The notes below the pieces were generated by a model. The model worked only from the letters and a program-made list of their open reading frames with translations, ran no database searches and had not been told where the DNA came from. A DNA stretch of 64,000 bases from Sulfuriferula sp. Lineage in GTDB: Bacteria > Pseudomonadota > Gammaproteobacteria > Burkholderiales > Sulfuriferulaceae. A program made the position numbers and the translations under genes. Each line of letters opens with the position of its first letter. The stretch's first letter is position 1. Below, one piece after another: positions 1 through 9,700 of this stretch. The stretch covers positions 310,001 to 374,000 of the forward strand of contig JARLJL010000022.1 in assembly GCA_031291235.1 (NCBI GenBank), given 5' to 3'.

Positions 1-195
1 GTACGCCATCAAGTGGTGAACGACCTGCCGCTGGGCCGCGATATCGACGAAATGCTGCGCGTGATCGACGCGCTGCAATTCACCGAAGAGCACGGCGAAG
101 TTTGCCCTGCAGGCTGGAAGAAGGGTGATGAAGGCATGGGCGCATCTCCTGAAGGTGTTGCCAAGTATCTGGCTGAGAACGCCGACAAGCTGTAA
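1..195 (+). CDS. ahpC: Alkyl hydroperoxide reductase C (peroxiredoxin), C-terminal part
   Basis: The reading frame is open from the first base of the window to a TAA stop, so the 5' part of the gene lies outside. The 64 visible residues contain the C-terminal signature of typical 2-Cys peroxiredoxins: a [11 protein letters not shown]-like stretch, then [16 protein letters not shown], whose VCP cysteine is the resolving cysteine. The AhpC-type C-terminal extension follows and ends in LAENADKL. In this family the enzyme reduces H2O2 and organic hydroperoxides in the cytosol using a peroxidatic cysteine that is not in the window. A strong hairpin follows the stop. The family call is secure; which peroxiredoxin paralogue it is cannot be decided from the tail alone. 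Confidence 0.9.
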   Translation, partial: VRHQVVNDLPLGRDIDEMLRVIDALQFTEEHGEVCPAGWKKGDEGMGASPEGVAKYLAENADKL

Positions 196-213
196 TCGTT
201 CAGTTCTCGCATA

Positions 214-246
214 AAAAAACGGCTATCTGCAAAGATAGCCGTTTTT
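214..246. terminator. Bidirectional intrinsic terminator between ahpC and glnS
   Basis: A perfect 9-bp GC-containing stem (220-228 with 233-241) closes a GCAA tetraloop. It is flanked by an A run on the left and a T run on the right, so it can work as a rho-independent terminator in both directions. It sits between the convergent ends of ahpC (+) and glnS (-). Confidence 0.92.
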
Positions 247-270
247 GTTTATGCGCATGAATGATGCCGT

Positions 271-1950
271 CTATTTACCCCACGAGTCTTTCAGTGTCAC
301 TGTACGGTTGAAGACTGGTTTGCCCGGCTGAGTATCCTTGATATCGGCAACAAAATAACCGTGCCGCTCGAACTGGAAGCTTTCTTCGGGTTTTACATGG
401 GCAAGCGCAGGTTCGACATAGGCGGTAATTACCTGTTTTGCAGCAGGATTGATGTCCAGCAGATAATCCCTGTCGTCCGCGCCAGGATGCGGTACGGCAA
501 ACAGGCGATCGTATAGCCGCACTTCCGTCGCCAGTGCATGCGCGGCAGACAGCCAATGTATATTGCCCTTGACCTTGATGCTATCGGAACCTGGCGTGCC
601 TGATTTGGTATCGGGCAGATAATTGCAATGCACTGCCAGCAGATCGCCCTCGGCATCGTAATCCGCGCCGGTACATTCAATGACATAGCCGTAACGCAAA
701 CGTACCTTGTTGCCGGGGAACAGACGGAAATAGCCCTTGCTTGGCGTTTCCATATAATCCTCGCGCTCTATCCACAATTCGCGGGAAAGCGGCACAACCC
801 GCTTGCCCAACTCATGTTTCAGCGGATGATTAGGCGCAAAGCAGTCTTCGCTTTGCGCTTCCGGGTAGTTGTCGATAATCAGCCTGACCGGGTTCAGCAC
901 CGCAATGCGGCGCTCGGCAGCCTGATTCAGATCCTCGCGCATGCAGTCTTCCAGCACGCTCATATCTATCCACGAATCGGCCTTGGCCACGCCGATACGG
1001 TCGGTAAACATCCGGAATCCGGCAGCGGTAAATCCGCGCCGCCGTGCACCGACCAGCGTCGGTAAGCGCGGGTCGTCCCAGCCGTCGACATGACCGCCTT
1101 CGACCAGCGTAATCAGCTTGCGCTTGGAGAGCACCACATAAGTCAGGTTCAGCCGCGCAAATTCGATCTGTTGCGGATGCCAGCCGAGTACGGGTTGCAG
1201 CTGATCGAGTACCCAGTCGTACAGCGGGCGGTGGTCTTCGAATTCCAGCGTGCAGATCGAGTGGCTGATGTGTTCCAGCGCATCGGAAATGCAATGGGTG
1301 TAGTCGTACAGCGGATAAATGCACCATTTGCTGCCGGTGCGATGATGCTCAGCATGGCGAATGCGGTAGATTACCGGGTCGCGCATGTTGAAATTGGGCG
1401 ACGCCATGTCGATTTTGGCGCGCAGCACATGCGCACCGTCGGCGAATTCGCCGGCTTTCATGCGGCGGAACAGCGCCAGATTTTCGGCAGCGCTGCGCTC
1501 GCGGTACGGGCTGTTCTGGCCGGGCACGATGTGCGTACCGCGGCGCTCGCGCATTTCCTCAGCGGATTGGCTGTCCACGTATGCCAGACCGTGCTCGATC
1601 AGGAATTCGGCGAAGGCATACAGTTTGTCAAAGTAATCCGAGGCGAAAAATTTATTGTCGCCCCAGTCGAAACCCAGCCAGCGCACGGCGTCGATGATCG
1701 AATCGACGTATTCCTGCTCTTCCTTCTCGGGATTGGTATCGTCGAAACGCAAATGACAAGCGCCGCCGTAATCGCGCGCCAGTCCGAAATTCAGGCATAT
1801 CGATTTTGCATGACCGTAATGCAGGTAGCCATTGGGTTCCGGCGGGAAGCGCGTAGCCATGCGTCCGCCCCATTTATTGCTGGCGATATCGTCGTCGATA
1901 ATGCTGCGGATAAAGTTGGATATAGCAGGTTTTTCTGTCGCGTCGGTCAT
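271..1950 (-). CDS. glnS: Glutaminyl-tRNA synthetase
   Basis: A class I aminoacyl-tRNA synthetase that charges tRNA-Gln with glutamine. The 559 residues match the usual size of bacterial GlnS (about 550-560). The HIGH-type motif is visible near residue 35-45 as PPEPNGYLHYGHAKS, and the KMSKS-type loop is VLSKRKL near residue 270. The characteristic FDDTNPEKE stretch and the beta-barrel anticodon-binding C-terminus (ending FNRTVTLKDSWGK) are present. The ATG start is at 1950. The gene is divergent from the TRAP binding-protein gene and converges on ahpC across a shared terminator. No unusual feature is seen. Confidence 0.97.
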   Translation of the reverse strand: MTDATEKPAISNFIRSIIDDDIASNKWGGRMATRFPPEPNGYLHYGHAKSICLNFGLARDYGGACHLRFDDTNPEKEEQEYVDSIIDAVRWLGFDWGDNKFFASDYFDKLYAFAEFLIEHGLAYVDSQSAEEMRERRGTHIVPGQNSPYRERSAAENLALFRRMKAGEFADGAHVLRAKIDMASPNFNMRDPVIYRIRHAEHHRTGSKWCIYPLYDYTHCISDALEHISHSICTLEFEDHRPLYDWVLDQLQPVLGWHPQQIEFARLNLTYVVLSKRKLITLVEGGHVDGWDDPRLPTLVGARRRGFTAAGFRMFTDRIGVAKADSWIDMSVLEDCMREDLNQAAERRIAVLNPVRLIIDNYPEAQSEDCFAPNHPLKHELGKRVVPLSRELWIEREDYMETPSKGYFRLFPGNKVRLRYGYVIECTGADYDAEGDLLAVHCNYLPDTKSGTPGSDSIKVKGNIHWLSAAHALATEVRLYDRLFAVPHPGADDRDYLLDINPAAKQVITAYVEPALAHVKPEESFQFERHGYFVADIKDTQPGKPVFNRTVTLKDSWGK

Positions 1951-2012
1951 TTTGTGTATGTAAGTAATCTTTAGCCGTATAATTTTACCTCAATTAGGTA
2001 ATGGGGATAGTA

Positions 2013-3101
2013 ATGCAACGACGAGATTTTATTAAGGGAGCTGCCGGCGCAGGTCTGGCAGGCATGGCAACGGTTGCGCCGTCATTGGCAATTGCAGCGG
2101 ATGCGCCGGTCATTAACTGGCGTCTGGCATCGAGTTTCCCCAAAAGCCTGGATACCATATACGGCGCCGCTGAAACTTTGTCCAAACGCGTTGCTGCGCT
2201 CACCAACGGCAAATTTCAGATACGCGTATTTGCCGGCGGCGAGCTGGTACCCGGATTGCAGGTGCTGGATGCCGTGCAGAACGGCACGGTCGAATGCGGT
2301 CATAGCGCCAGCTACTATTACGTGGGCAAGGACATGACCTTCGCATTCGATTGCGCAGTGCCGTTCGGCCTGACTGCCCGTCAGCAGAATTCATGGATGT
2401 ATGCGGGCGGCGGCATGCAGCTGATGCGCGACTTCTTCAAGAAATACAATATCGTGCAATTTCCCGGCGGTAACACCGGCACGCAAATGGGCGGCTGGTT
2501 CCGTCATGAAATCAAATCATTGGCGGATCTACGCGGCCTGAAAATGCGTATTCCCGGCCTCGGCGGCAAAATCATGGCCAAGCTGGGCGCGGTCCCACAA
2601 ACCCTGCCGGGCGGCGATATTTATCCGGCGCTGGAGCGCGGCGCACTGGATGCCGCCGAATGGGTAGGGCCGTACGACGATGAAAAGCTGGGGTTCTACA
2701 AGATCGCCAAGCACTATTACTATCCCGGCTGGTGGGAAGGCGGCCCGCAGCTGTCGTTCATGGTCAACATGCAAAAATGGAATGCCTTGCCCGAAGTTTA
2801 TCGGCAGGCATTCGAGGTGGCCACAACCGAGGCCAATATGATGATGCTGGCGGAATACGACGCCAAAAATCCGCCGGCAATGATGCGTCTGGTGCAGCAA
2901 GGGGTGAAGATTCACGCTTTCCCCAAGGATGTCATGCTTGCTGCCCGTCGTGCCGCGTTTGATATTTTCGACGAAGAAGCCGCCAAAAACCCCGCATTCA
3001 AAACCGTTTATACCGAATGGAAGAAATTCCGCGACAGCGAAATCCAGTGGTTCAAAGTGGCCGAAGCACCCTATGAGAATTTCCTGTATTACATGAAATA
3101 A
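2013..3101 (+). CDS. TRAP transporter substrate-binding protein (DctP/TakP family)
   Basis: A periplasmic solute receptor of the DctP superfamily, which delivers small carboxylic acids to a DctQM membrane permease. The N-terminus MQRRDFIKGAAGAGLAG is a twin-arginine-type signal peptide followed by an AxA-like cleavage region (LAIAADAP). The mature part carries family hallmarks: an SFPKSLDT opening, GGELVPGLQVLDAVQNGTVECG, then ADLRGLKMRIPGLGGKIMAKLGAVPQTLPGGDIYPALERGALDAAEW (shown only by its key blocks). The ATG at 2013 was chosen over the in-frame ATG at 2001 because it starts directly before the RR motif and has a GGGG element 6-7 nt upstream. The permease genes dctQ and dctM are not adjacent, so this is an orphan receptor. 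The substrate is unknown; the TakP-like sequence suggests 2-oxo acids but does not prove it. Confidence 0.88.
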   Translation: MQRRDFIKGAAGAGLAGMATVAPSLAIAADAPVINWRLASSFPKSLDTIYGAAETLSKRVAALTNGKFQIRVFAGGELVPGLQVLDAVQNGTVECGHSASYYYVGKDMTFAFDCAVPFGLTARQQNSWMYAGGGMQLMRDFFKKYNIVQFPGGNTGTQMGGWFRHEIKSLADLRGLKMRIPGLGGKIMAKLGAVPQTLPGGDIYPALERGALDAAEWVGPYDDEKLGFYKIAKHYYYPGWWEGGPQLSFMVNMQKWNALPEVYRQAFEVATTEANMMMLAEYDAKNPPAMMRLVQQGVKIHAFPKDVMLAARRAAFDIFDEEAAKNPAFKTVYTEWKKFRDSEIQWFKVAEAPYENFLYYMK

Positions 3102-3102
3102 A

Positions 3103-4413
3103 TCAGCATGGCGCGCGGCTGGCGCAAACGAACTGGCCTTCGACTGTATGGCCCAGTTCGGTTCGGATCGGAACATCCTGCATCAGCTCGATCCGCAAAC
3201 CGGCGCCAGTCAGTGCGGCCGTCAAATAATCCTGATGGTGGCTGTATCTGCCGCTGATATTTAACTGATAGCCGGCCGCACCTGCCGCAACCGGCTTTTC
3301 AGTGCTGAATATCAGCAATCCGCCCGGCTTCAGGCACTGGCGGATTAACGTAAAAACCTTATCCAGCCGGCCGATGTATATCAGCGTATCCATGCAGGTG
3401 ACCAGATCATACCGGTCGCGAGTGGCAGCCAGATAATCCGTAATATCCGCTTTGTGCAGTTGCTGATAAATCTGCCTGGCGGCAGCGCGGTCGAGCATAG
3501 CCTGGCTTAGATCGACGCCAGTAAGCCGGCTGGCATACGGTTTTATGCTGGCTCCGGTCAACCCGGTACCGCAACCGAGATCCAGCACGTCGAGGCCGGC
3601 AGCGGCGGGGGATATCCCGGCGATATAGTCCCGAACCAGCTGCGGGCCGCGGTAGTTCAATTTCCCCAGAACCTGATCGAAGTCGCCGGCAAAGGCGTCG
3701 AATGACTGCTCTATGTACTGGCGCGTGCATTGTTCCGGCGCCGATTCGCCGCAATAAGCCGTCAGCAGGTGCGTTGCCACCGGATTGCCGGGCTCGGCGA
3801 GCAGCCAGTCGTTGTATACGGTAATGGCAGCCTCTATTTGCCCCAGTTCGTAATAGGCATGCCCTAGAATAATTCTGGATACGGCTTCGGCCGGCGCCGC
3901 TACGATAGCGCGATAATGGCAATATCTGGCCTCCGCGAAGCGTTCCTGTGCCAGATACATCGCAGATAGCAAATTGTATGCATCGGGACAGCCCGGATCG
4001 ATTTTAGTCGCCGCTGTGTAGCATTGCTCGGCGCGCTCGTTGTCCTCGGCGGCCTCGAATGCTGCACCCAGATTGGTCCAGTAGAAATATTGATGCGGGT
4101 CTATGGCGATTGCAGTGGTGAATGCCTCTATGGCGGCGTCGGTCAGGTTCAGTTTGAGCAATGCGATACCAAGGTTGAAATGCCAGTCCGCATGCGTGTC
4201 GTCGAGCGCAATCGCGGCGCTCAGCTGTTCGACGGCGGCTGTCTGACGGCCGGTTTGCTGCAGCAGAAATCCCAGATAGTGTCGGGTTTGCGCATCGTCT
4301 GGCGTTTCGAAGAGGATTTCCCGGTATAGCCGTTCGGCTTCGCCAAAGTCGCTATCGAGATGTTTGCGTGTGGCGATAGCGAGTAGCGCTTTGATATGTT
4401 CCGGGCCGGCCAT
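3103..4413 (-). CDS. TPR-repeat protein with C-terminal SAM-dependent methyltransferase domain
   Basis: A 436-residue two-part protein. Residues about 1-250 are tetratricopeptide-type helical repeats (for example AERLYREILFETPDDAQTR and AIEAFTTAIAIDPHQYFYW). Residues about 270-436 form a class I methyltransferase with motif I LDLGCGTGLTG, the acidic strand TGVDLS and the post-motif LKPGGLLIFST. The start at 4413 was chosen because an upstream extension would run through the 3' end of arfB; here the ATG follows the arfB stop by only 4 nt. The substrate is not evident. TPR-methyltransferase fusions of this type are annotated as trans-aconitate or ubiquinone-type methyltransferases without proof. 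It converges with the TRAP receptor gene with a 1-nt gap between stops. Confidence 0.82.
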   Translation of the reverse strand: MAGPEHIKALLAIATRKHLDSDFGEAERLYREILFETPDDAQTRHYLGFLLQQTGRQTAAVEQLSAAIALDDTHADWHFNLGIALLKLNLTDAAIEAFTTAIAIDPHQYFYWTNLGAAFEAAEDNERAEQCYTAATKIDPGCPDAYNLLSAMYLAQERFAEARYCHYRAIVAAPAEAVSRIILGHAYYELGQIEAAITVYNDWLLAEPGNPVATHLLTAYCGESAPEQCTRQYIEQSFDAFAGDFDQVLGKLNYRGPQLVRDYIAGISPAAAGLDVLDLGCGTGLTGASIKPYASRLTGVDLSQAMLDRAAARQIYQQLHKADITDYLAATRDRYDLVTCMDTLIYIGRLDKVFTLIRQCLKPGGLLIFSTEKPVAAGAAGYQLNISGRYSHHQDYLTAALTGAGLRIELMQDVPIRTELGHTVEGQFVCASRAPC

Positions 4414-4417
4414 GGGC

Positions 4418-4843
4418 TTATTGATAATCCGTTTTGACCCTGGAGCGCTGCTGCTTGATCTCGCCCCGTTGCTGTTTGCTCGCCAGCCGCTGTCGTCTGG
4501 AAGCCGCAGTGGGTTTGGTCGCATGTCTCGGCTTAGGTTCGACGGTAGCGGCACGAATCAGCTCCGCCAGTCTGACGCGAGCGTCATCCCGGTTACGCCC
4601 CTGACTGCGATAGCGTTGGGCTTCGATAATCAGGATGCCGTCCTGGGTGATACGGTTGCCGGACAATTTAAGCAGACGGGCACGCACGGCATCCGGCAAC
4701 GACGGCGAGGACAACACATCGAAACGCAACTGCACCGCCGTGCTGACTTTATTGACGTTCTGCCCGCCCGGACCGGAAGCGCGTATAAACAGTTCGACCA
4801 GCTCGGATTCGGGAATGCTCAGCGTGCGGGTAATACGTATCAT
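4418..4843 (-). CDS. arfB: Alternative ribosome-rescue factor B (peptidyl-tRNA hydrolase YaeJ/ArfB)
   Basis: A 141-residue member of the release-factor-like hydrolase family that frees stalled ribosomes on non-stop mRNAs. The catalytic GGQ loop is plain near residues 25-35 (RASGPGGQNVNKV), and the C-terminal about 40 residues are rich in Lys, Arg and Gln, as expected for the tail that enters the empty mRNA channel. Length matches E. coli ArfB (140 aa). It starts inside the last 4 bp of the upstream response-regulator gene and is followed after 4 nt by the TPR-methyltransferase gene, so the three are probably co-translated. Confidence 0.93.
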   Translation of the reverse strand: MIRITRTLSIPESELVELFIRASGPGGQNVNKVSTAVQLRFDVLSSPSLPDAVRARLLKLSGNRITQDGILIIEAQRYRSQGRNRDDARVRLAELIRAATVEPKPRHATKPTAASRRQRLASKQQRGEIKQQRSRVKTDYQ

Positions 4844-5424
4844 ACAGTGCCGGGATCGGCGTCTTTCGGTGCTTCTGACATCATTGTTTCAGCAACCCGG
4901 CGCGGAATCAGGTCTACACCGAGCAGGCGTTCGATGCGGGCGAATACTTCGAATCGCGAAAACGGTTTTTTCATGAAATCGTCGGCGCCGATGCGGCTGC
5001 CGAAAAATTGCTCGGTAGCCTGTTCGTTACTGCTGATCATGATGATGGGGATTTGATGGGTGAGTGGGTCGCGTCGCAACATGCGCAGTGCGGCAAAGCC
5101 GTTCATGCCCGGCAATACGATGTCCAGAAATATGATGTCGGGCTGTTCGGCATGCGCGAGTGCCACACCCTGTTCGGCATCCAGCGCTTCGTAGGTTACA
5201 TAGCCTACCGATTGCAGCATTTTCTTGAGGGCGAATACGATGGTCGGTGAGTCGTCTATGATTAATGCGCGGGTACCCTTGCGGGCATTGATGCGTTTTT
5301 TATTGCGTCGTTCTATCTGCTGGGCAGTAGGCAGATGCGGCCTGCCTTTTTCGTCAGTCTTGGGCGTTTCCTGGGCAGTCTTATGCTTGTTTAATAACGA
5401 TTGGAGAAAGTCGAAATATCCCAT
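4840..5424 (-). CDS. CheY-like response regulator (PilG/PilH style)
   Basis: A single receiver domain (residues about 50-175) preceded by a lysine/arginine-rich N-terminal extension of about 50 residues; no DNA-binding or output domain follows. Receiver residues are visible: the acidic pair in IIDDSPT, the phospho-acceptor Asp in IIFLDIVLPGMNG, the Thr/Ser position in IIMISSN and the Lys in FMKKPFSR. Stand-alone receivers of this kind act in twitching or chemosensory pathways (PilG/PilH). No kinase gene is nearby, so the partner is unknown. It overlaps arfB by 4 bp. Confidence 0.8.
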   Translation of the reverse strand: MGYFDFLQSLLNKHKTAQETPKTDEKGRPHLPTAQQIERRNKKRINARKGTRALIIDDSPTIVFALKKMLQSVGYVTYEALDAEQGVALAHAEQPDIIFLDIVLPGMNGFAALRMLRRDPLTHQIPIIMISSNEQATEQFFGSRIGADDFMKKPFSRFEVFARIERLLGVDLIPRRVAETMMSEAPKDADPGTV

Positions 5425-5466
5425 GATAGTCTTCAGAATAATTTATTAATATTTAAGCATAAACCT

Positions 5467-6663
5467 CTATTTGTGTATCCAGTCTAGTCCTTTAGCCAGA
5501 ATTGCGCTACCAAATGCTGCGTCGGTATTGGCGGCAACCGTAACCGATACTCGTAGCAGACGTTGCCGTATGATTTGCCAATGCGGGTTACGACTTCCGC
5601 CGCCGGCGGTAATCACCTGCCGCAACGGCGTTGCCCCCAATTCGGCAAACCTGGCGTAGGCCTGCCGTTCGATATTGGCTATCCCTTCCAGCAGTCCGTG
5701 CAGGAATACTGCGTTATCAGCCGGGCGCGGTGTCAGGCGCGGCATGAGCTCGGGATCGTTCACCGGGAAACGCTCGCCGGTACACGGCAACGGATAATAA
5801 TCCAGCGCGCTGGCGATTTGCGGCTGTATGCGCGCGCTGTACAGCGCCAGCTCGTCGTCGCTGAAAAACTGCCGCAATACCGCGCCGCCGCTGTTCGACG
5901 CGCCGCTCACCAGCCAGGCATCGCCCCATTTATGGCTGTACACGCCATGCTGCGGCGATGCGACATATTGCTTGGACAGCAATTTCAACGCCAGCGTGCT
6001 GCCCAGCGAGGTCACGGCAATGCCCGGCGTATCGACCTCGGCGGCAATGAAGGCGGCGATGCTGTCGGTGGTACCTGCGCGGACGACGCAGGCGGGATTG
6101 AGATTGTAGTGCCGTGCGATACGGCGCTGCAGCTTGCCCAAGATAGTCCCCGGCGCGACGATGCGCGGTAGCAAGGCACGGTCGTCGCTGTTATAAATAC
6201 CGTCTTGCCAGTCGAGCGTCTGTACGTTAAAGCCGCTTTTCAGTGCATTGTGATAATCGCTGATGCCGCCGATGCCGGTAAGCAGGGCATTGAGGTAATC
6301 GACCTGATGCATCAGGTAACGCGCCTGACCGCTCTGCTGATGTTGTTTTAACCATGCCAGCTTGGCTGCCGGGTCGCCGGCCAGCGGGTGGTTGTAGGGC
6401 AGTGCCGGGGTGACCGGATGCAAATCGGCATCAGCCAGCAGCACCGTACCCGAAGTACCGTCTATCGCAATCGCCTGCAACGCGGGCCGTAGCGTCGCCG
6501 GGATTTGCGCGAGCAAGGCAAACAATGCGTCCTGCCAATCGCGGGCTTCCTGCTGTTGCGGTGCGGCGTAGTCGAGCTGCGCAGACCAGATTCGGGTTTT
6601 GCTATCGTCGATAATCGTAGCGCGCGCACCTGATGTGCCGAAGTCCAGACCCAAGTAATACAT
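5467..6663 (-). CDS. FGGY-family carbohydrate kinase (ribulokinase/xylulokinase-like)
   Basis: An ASKHA-fold sugar kinase. The phosphate-1 loop YLGLDFGTSGARATIID is at the N-terminus, the catalytic-base region AIDGTSGTVLL near residue 85 is present, and the C-terminal adenosine-binding loop ITAGGGSRNPHWQIIRQ lies near residue 350. At 398 residues it is shorter than classical XylB or AraB (480-560), and the DFGTSGAR opening is like the shorter D-ribulose-kinase group of cyanobacteria and plants, so a ketopentose substrate is plausible but not shown. It lies upstream of and in the same direction as the response-regulator/arfB run (42-nt gap) and is divergent from smc. Confidence 0.82.
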   Translation of the reverse strand: MYYLGLDFGTSGARATIIDDSKTRIWSAQLDYAAPQQQEARDWQDALFALLAQIPATLRPALQAIAIDGTSGTVLLADADLHPVTPALPYNHPLAGDPAAKLAWLKQHQQSGQARYLMHQVDYLNALLTGIGGISDYHNALKSGFNVQTLDWQDGIYNSDDRALLPRIVAPGTILGKLQRRIARHYNLNPACVVRAGTTDSIAAFIAAEVDTPGIAVTSLGSTLALKLLSKQYVASPQHGVYSHKWGDAWLVSGASNSGGAVLRQFFSDDELALYSARIQPQIASALDYYPLPCTGERFPVNDPELMPRLTPRPADNAVFLHGLLEGIANIERQAYARFAELGATPLRQVITAGGGSRNPHWQIIRQRLLRVSVTVAANTDAAFGSAILAKGLDWIHK

Positions 6664-6723
6664 GGCAAACGGAGGTTTTCAGGTAAAATATGATGTCATC
6701 AGTTTACATTGATTATTGCCCAA

Positions 6724-9700
6724 TTGCGTCTCACAGCTATCAAACTTGCCGGTTTCAAATCGTTCGTCGATCCTACGCATATCCCTATCGTCGGTCAGAT
6801 GGTGGGCGTAGTCGGACCTAACGGCTGCGGCAAGTCCAACGTCATCGACGCGGTACGCTGGGTGCTGGGCGAATCGCAGGCCAAGCAGTTGCGCGGCGCG
6901 AGCATGGCGGATGTGATCTTTAACGGCTCGACGACGCGCAAGCCGGTATCGCGCGCCTCGGTCGAGCTGACCTTCGACAACAGCGACGGCAAGGCGCCGG
7001 GGCAATGGGCGCAATACGCCGAAGTGTCGGTTAAGCGCGTGCTGACGCGCAACGGCGAATCCAGCTATTACATCAACAACATGCACGTGCGCCGCCGCGA
7101 TCTGGTGGATATTTTCCTCGGCACCGGGCTGGGCACCAAAACGTCTTACGCGATTATCGAGCAGGGCATGATTTCGCGCATTATCGAAGCCAAGCCCGAA
7201 GAGTTGCGCGGCTTTCTGGAAGAAGCAGCCGGCATTTCCAAATACAAGGAACGCCGCCGCGAGACCGAAGCGCGCCTCAACGATACCCGTGAAAACCTGA
7301 TCCGGCTGGAAGACATACGCTGCGAACTCGGCGAGCAGATCGAGCGCTTGCGCGGTCAGGCTGAAGTGGCGCTGGAATACCAGACCTTGCAGGACGAACT
7401 GAAGGCGGCGCAGCAGTTGCTGTGGTTCGTCAAGAAGCGCGATGCCGAAACCGGCCGGCTGCGTTATCACGCCCAGATACAACAAACCCAGCAGCAGTTG
7501 ACCGAGCAGGTCGACGCCTTGCGCGGCATCGAGCATGAGCTCGAATCCAGCCGCCACGCGCATCAACAGGCCAATACCGGGTTAAACGACGCGCAAGGCG
7601 AATTTTATTCGGCAGTGGCCGAGGTGTCGAAGCTGGAACAGGCGGTGCGCCATCTGGCCGACACGCGCGCGCGCCTGCATGCCCAGGCCGAACAGCTGGG
7701 CGCCCAGCAAGAAAGTTTGCTGCGCCAGCATCACGATCTGCAAACCAGCCTGGCCGAGTGGCAGCAGCGGGAAGAAGATACTGGGCTGAATCTGGAAGAA
7801 GCCACGCTGGCATTGGAAGCGGCGACAGAAGTATTGCCGGAAATCGAAGCCGTGTTGCACACCACGCAACAGCGCACAACCGAATTGCAGCGCGAATCGG
7901 CTGCCGCCGAGCAGGTGCGCCAGGTTAACGAAACCCATTTGCAGCATGCCGCCAAAACCCTGCAGCAGCTAGAAATCAGGCAAACGCGGCTACAGCATGA
8001 GCAAGGCAGTTTGCCGAGCGCAGACCAGTCGGCTGTTGAGCATGCCGAGCGCGTCTTGAACGACATGGCCGCATTGCGCGACGAGCTGGCGGAGCAATTC
8101 GAAGTCGTTCAGCACACCCTGGCGACGCTGGAAGGGCAGCAGCAACCGCTGCGCGCGCAGCTGGAACAACATACCCGCAGCCTGCATCAGGTCGAAGGCG
8201 AATTAGCCGGATTGACGAAAGTGCAGCAGCATCTGACCGAGAAAGTCAGTTCAGATGCCTGGCTTGCCCGCCATAAATTGACCAGCCTGCCGCGTTTATG
8301 GCAGCAGGTCGATGTTGCCGACGGTTGGGAAACGGCATTCGAAGCCGTGCTCGGCGCGCGCATGCAAGCCATTGCGGCCGGCGCCGTCGCACCTGACTTT
8401 GACGATGTGCCGGCAGACGGGCTAAGTATTTTTGACGAAGCAGCGCCGCAAGCCGAGCTGACGGCGTGCAAACTGACGCGTTTGCTGGACAAGGTATGCA
8501 TCAAGGCGGGCGAGGGCGGCGCGTTGCAGGACTGGCTGAGTCACGTATTCATTGCCGACAATGCCGCGCAAGCCAGTCTGTTGCAGTCGGAATTGCCGCT
8601 GGGCGCGCAAATCGTCTGCGCGGAAGGCCACATCTTCAGCCGCCATAGCGTGCATTACCATGCGAAATCGTCCAATGCGCAGGGGGTATTGGCGCGGCAA
8701 AAAGAAATCGAACGTCTGGCGGCCAGCGTGGAAATCATCCATGAACAGAAATCCATCGCGAGTGCGCAATTAAGCAACATAGAAGCGGAAATCAGCAGCA
8801 ATCAGCAAGACCTCGGCGCATTGCGCAGTCAGCTACAGCATACACAGCAGCAGTTTCATCAGCGTCAGCTGGAAAGCGTGAAGCTGCAGCAGGCGCATGA
8901 GCGTACGCTGCAACGGCGTGCCCAGATCACGGCAGAGCTTGCCGAAATTGAAGCCCTGATGGCAGCGGAACGGGGCGAGCAGGCGAATGCCGAATTGCAG
9001 TTGCAGCAGTACCGCGAGCAGGCAGCGCAGTTGCGCGAGCATCTGGACGACGCGCGGCGCGCACGGCAGGATGCCGAAGGCCTGTTCAACCAGAAGCGCG
9101 AACAGCAGCGTCAACTGGAGCGCAAACTGCAGGAAATCAGATTCTCAGTGCAGTTCGCCAACACTAAAATCAATGACTTGAACAATGCAATTAAAGTAAA
9201 CGATGAGCAACGGCAACGGTTGGCCGAACAGCGCGAAGATGTGCTCGGCGAAGCCATGGCACTGGATGAAGCTGCGCAAACCGGCGCTTTGCAGGATGCC
9301 GTCACCCTGCGCCAGCATGCCGAACAAAATCTGGCGCTGGCCCGTGAACAGCTGGAAGTCGTCGGCACGCAGCTGCGCCGGCAGGAAGAATCGCGCATGA
9401 CGCTGGAACACGCGCTTGCCCCATTGCGCGAACAGCTGGAAAACCTGCGCCTCAAGCATCAGGAAGCCGAATTGCAGGAACAGCAGTGCGAAGAGCAATT
9501 GCAGATGCTGAACGCCGATCAGGACGCGCTGGCAGAGAAGCTGACCAAAGGCGCCAAATCCACAGGGCTGACTAATGACATCAACCGCCTCACCATGGCG
9601 ATCGATGCGCTGGGAGCCGTCAATCTGGCCGCCATGCAGGAGCTCGAGCACGCCGCCGAGCGCGAGACTTACCTGCAGGATCAAACCAGCGATCTGGAAC

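Noticed and set aside
628-1065. Long + strand frames opposite glnS (and similar 1090-1974)
   Set aside because: They are antisense shadows of glnS with no family similarity or ribosome-binding sites; GC-rich codons on the coding strand create open antisense frames.
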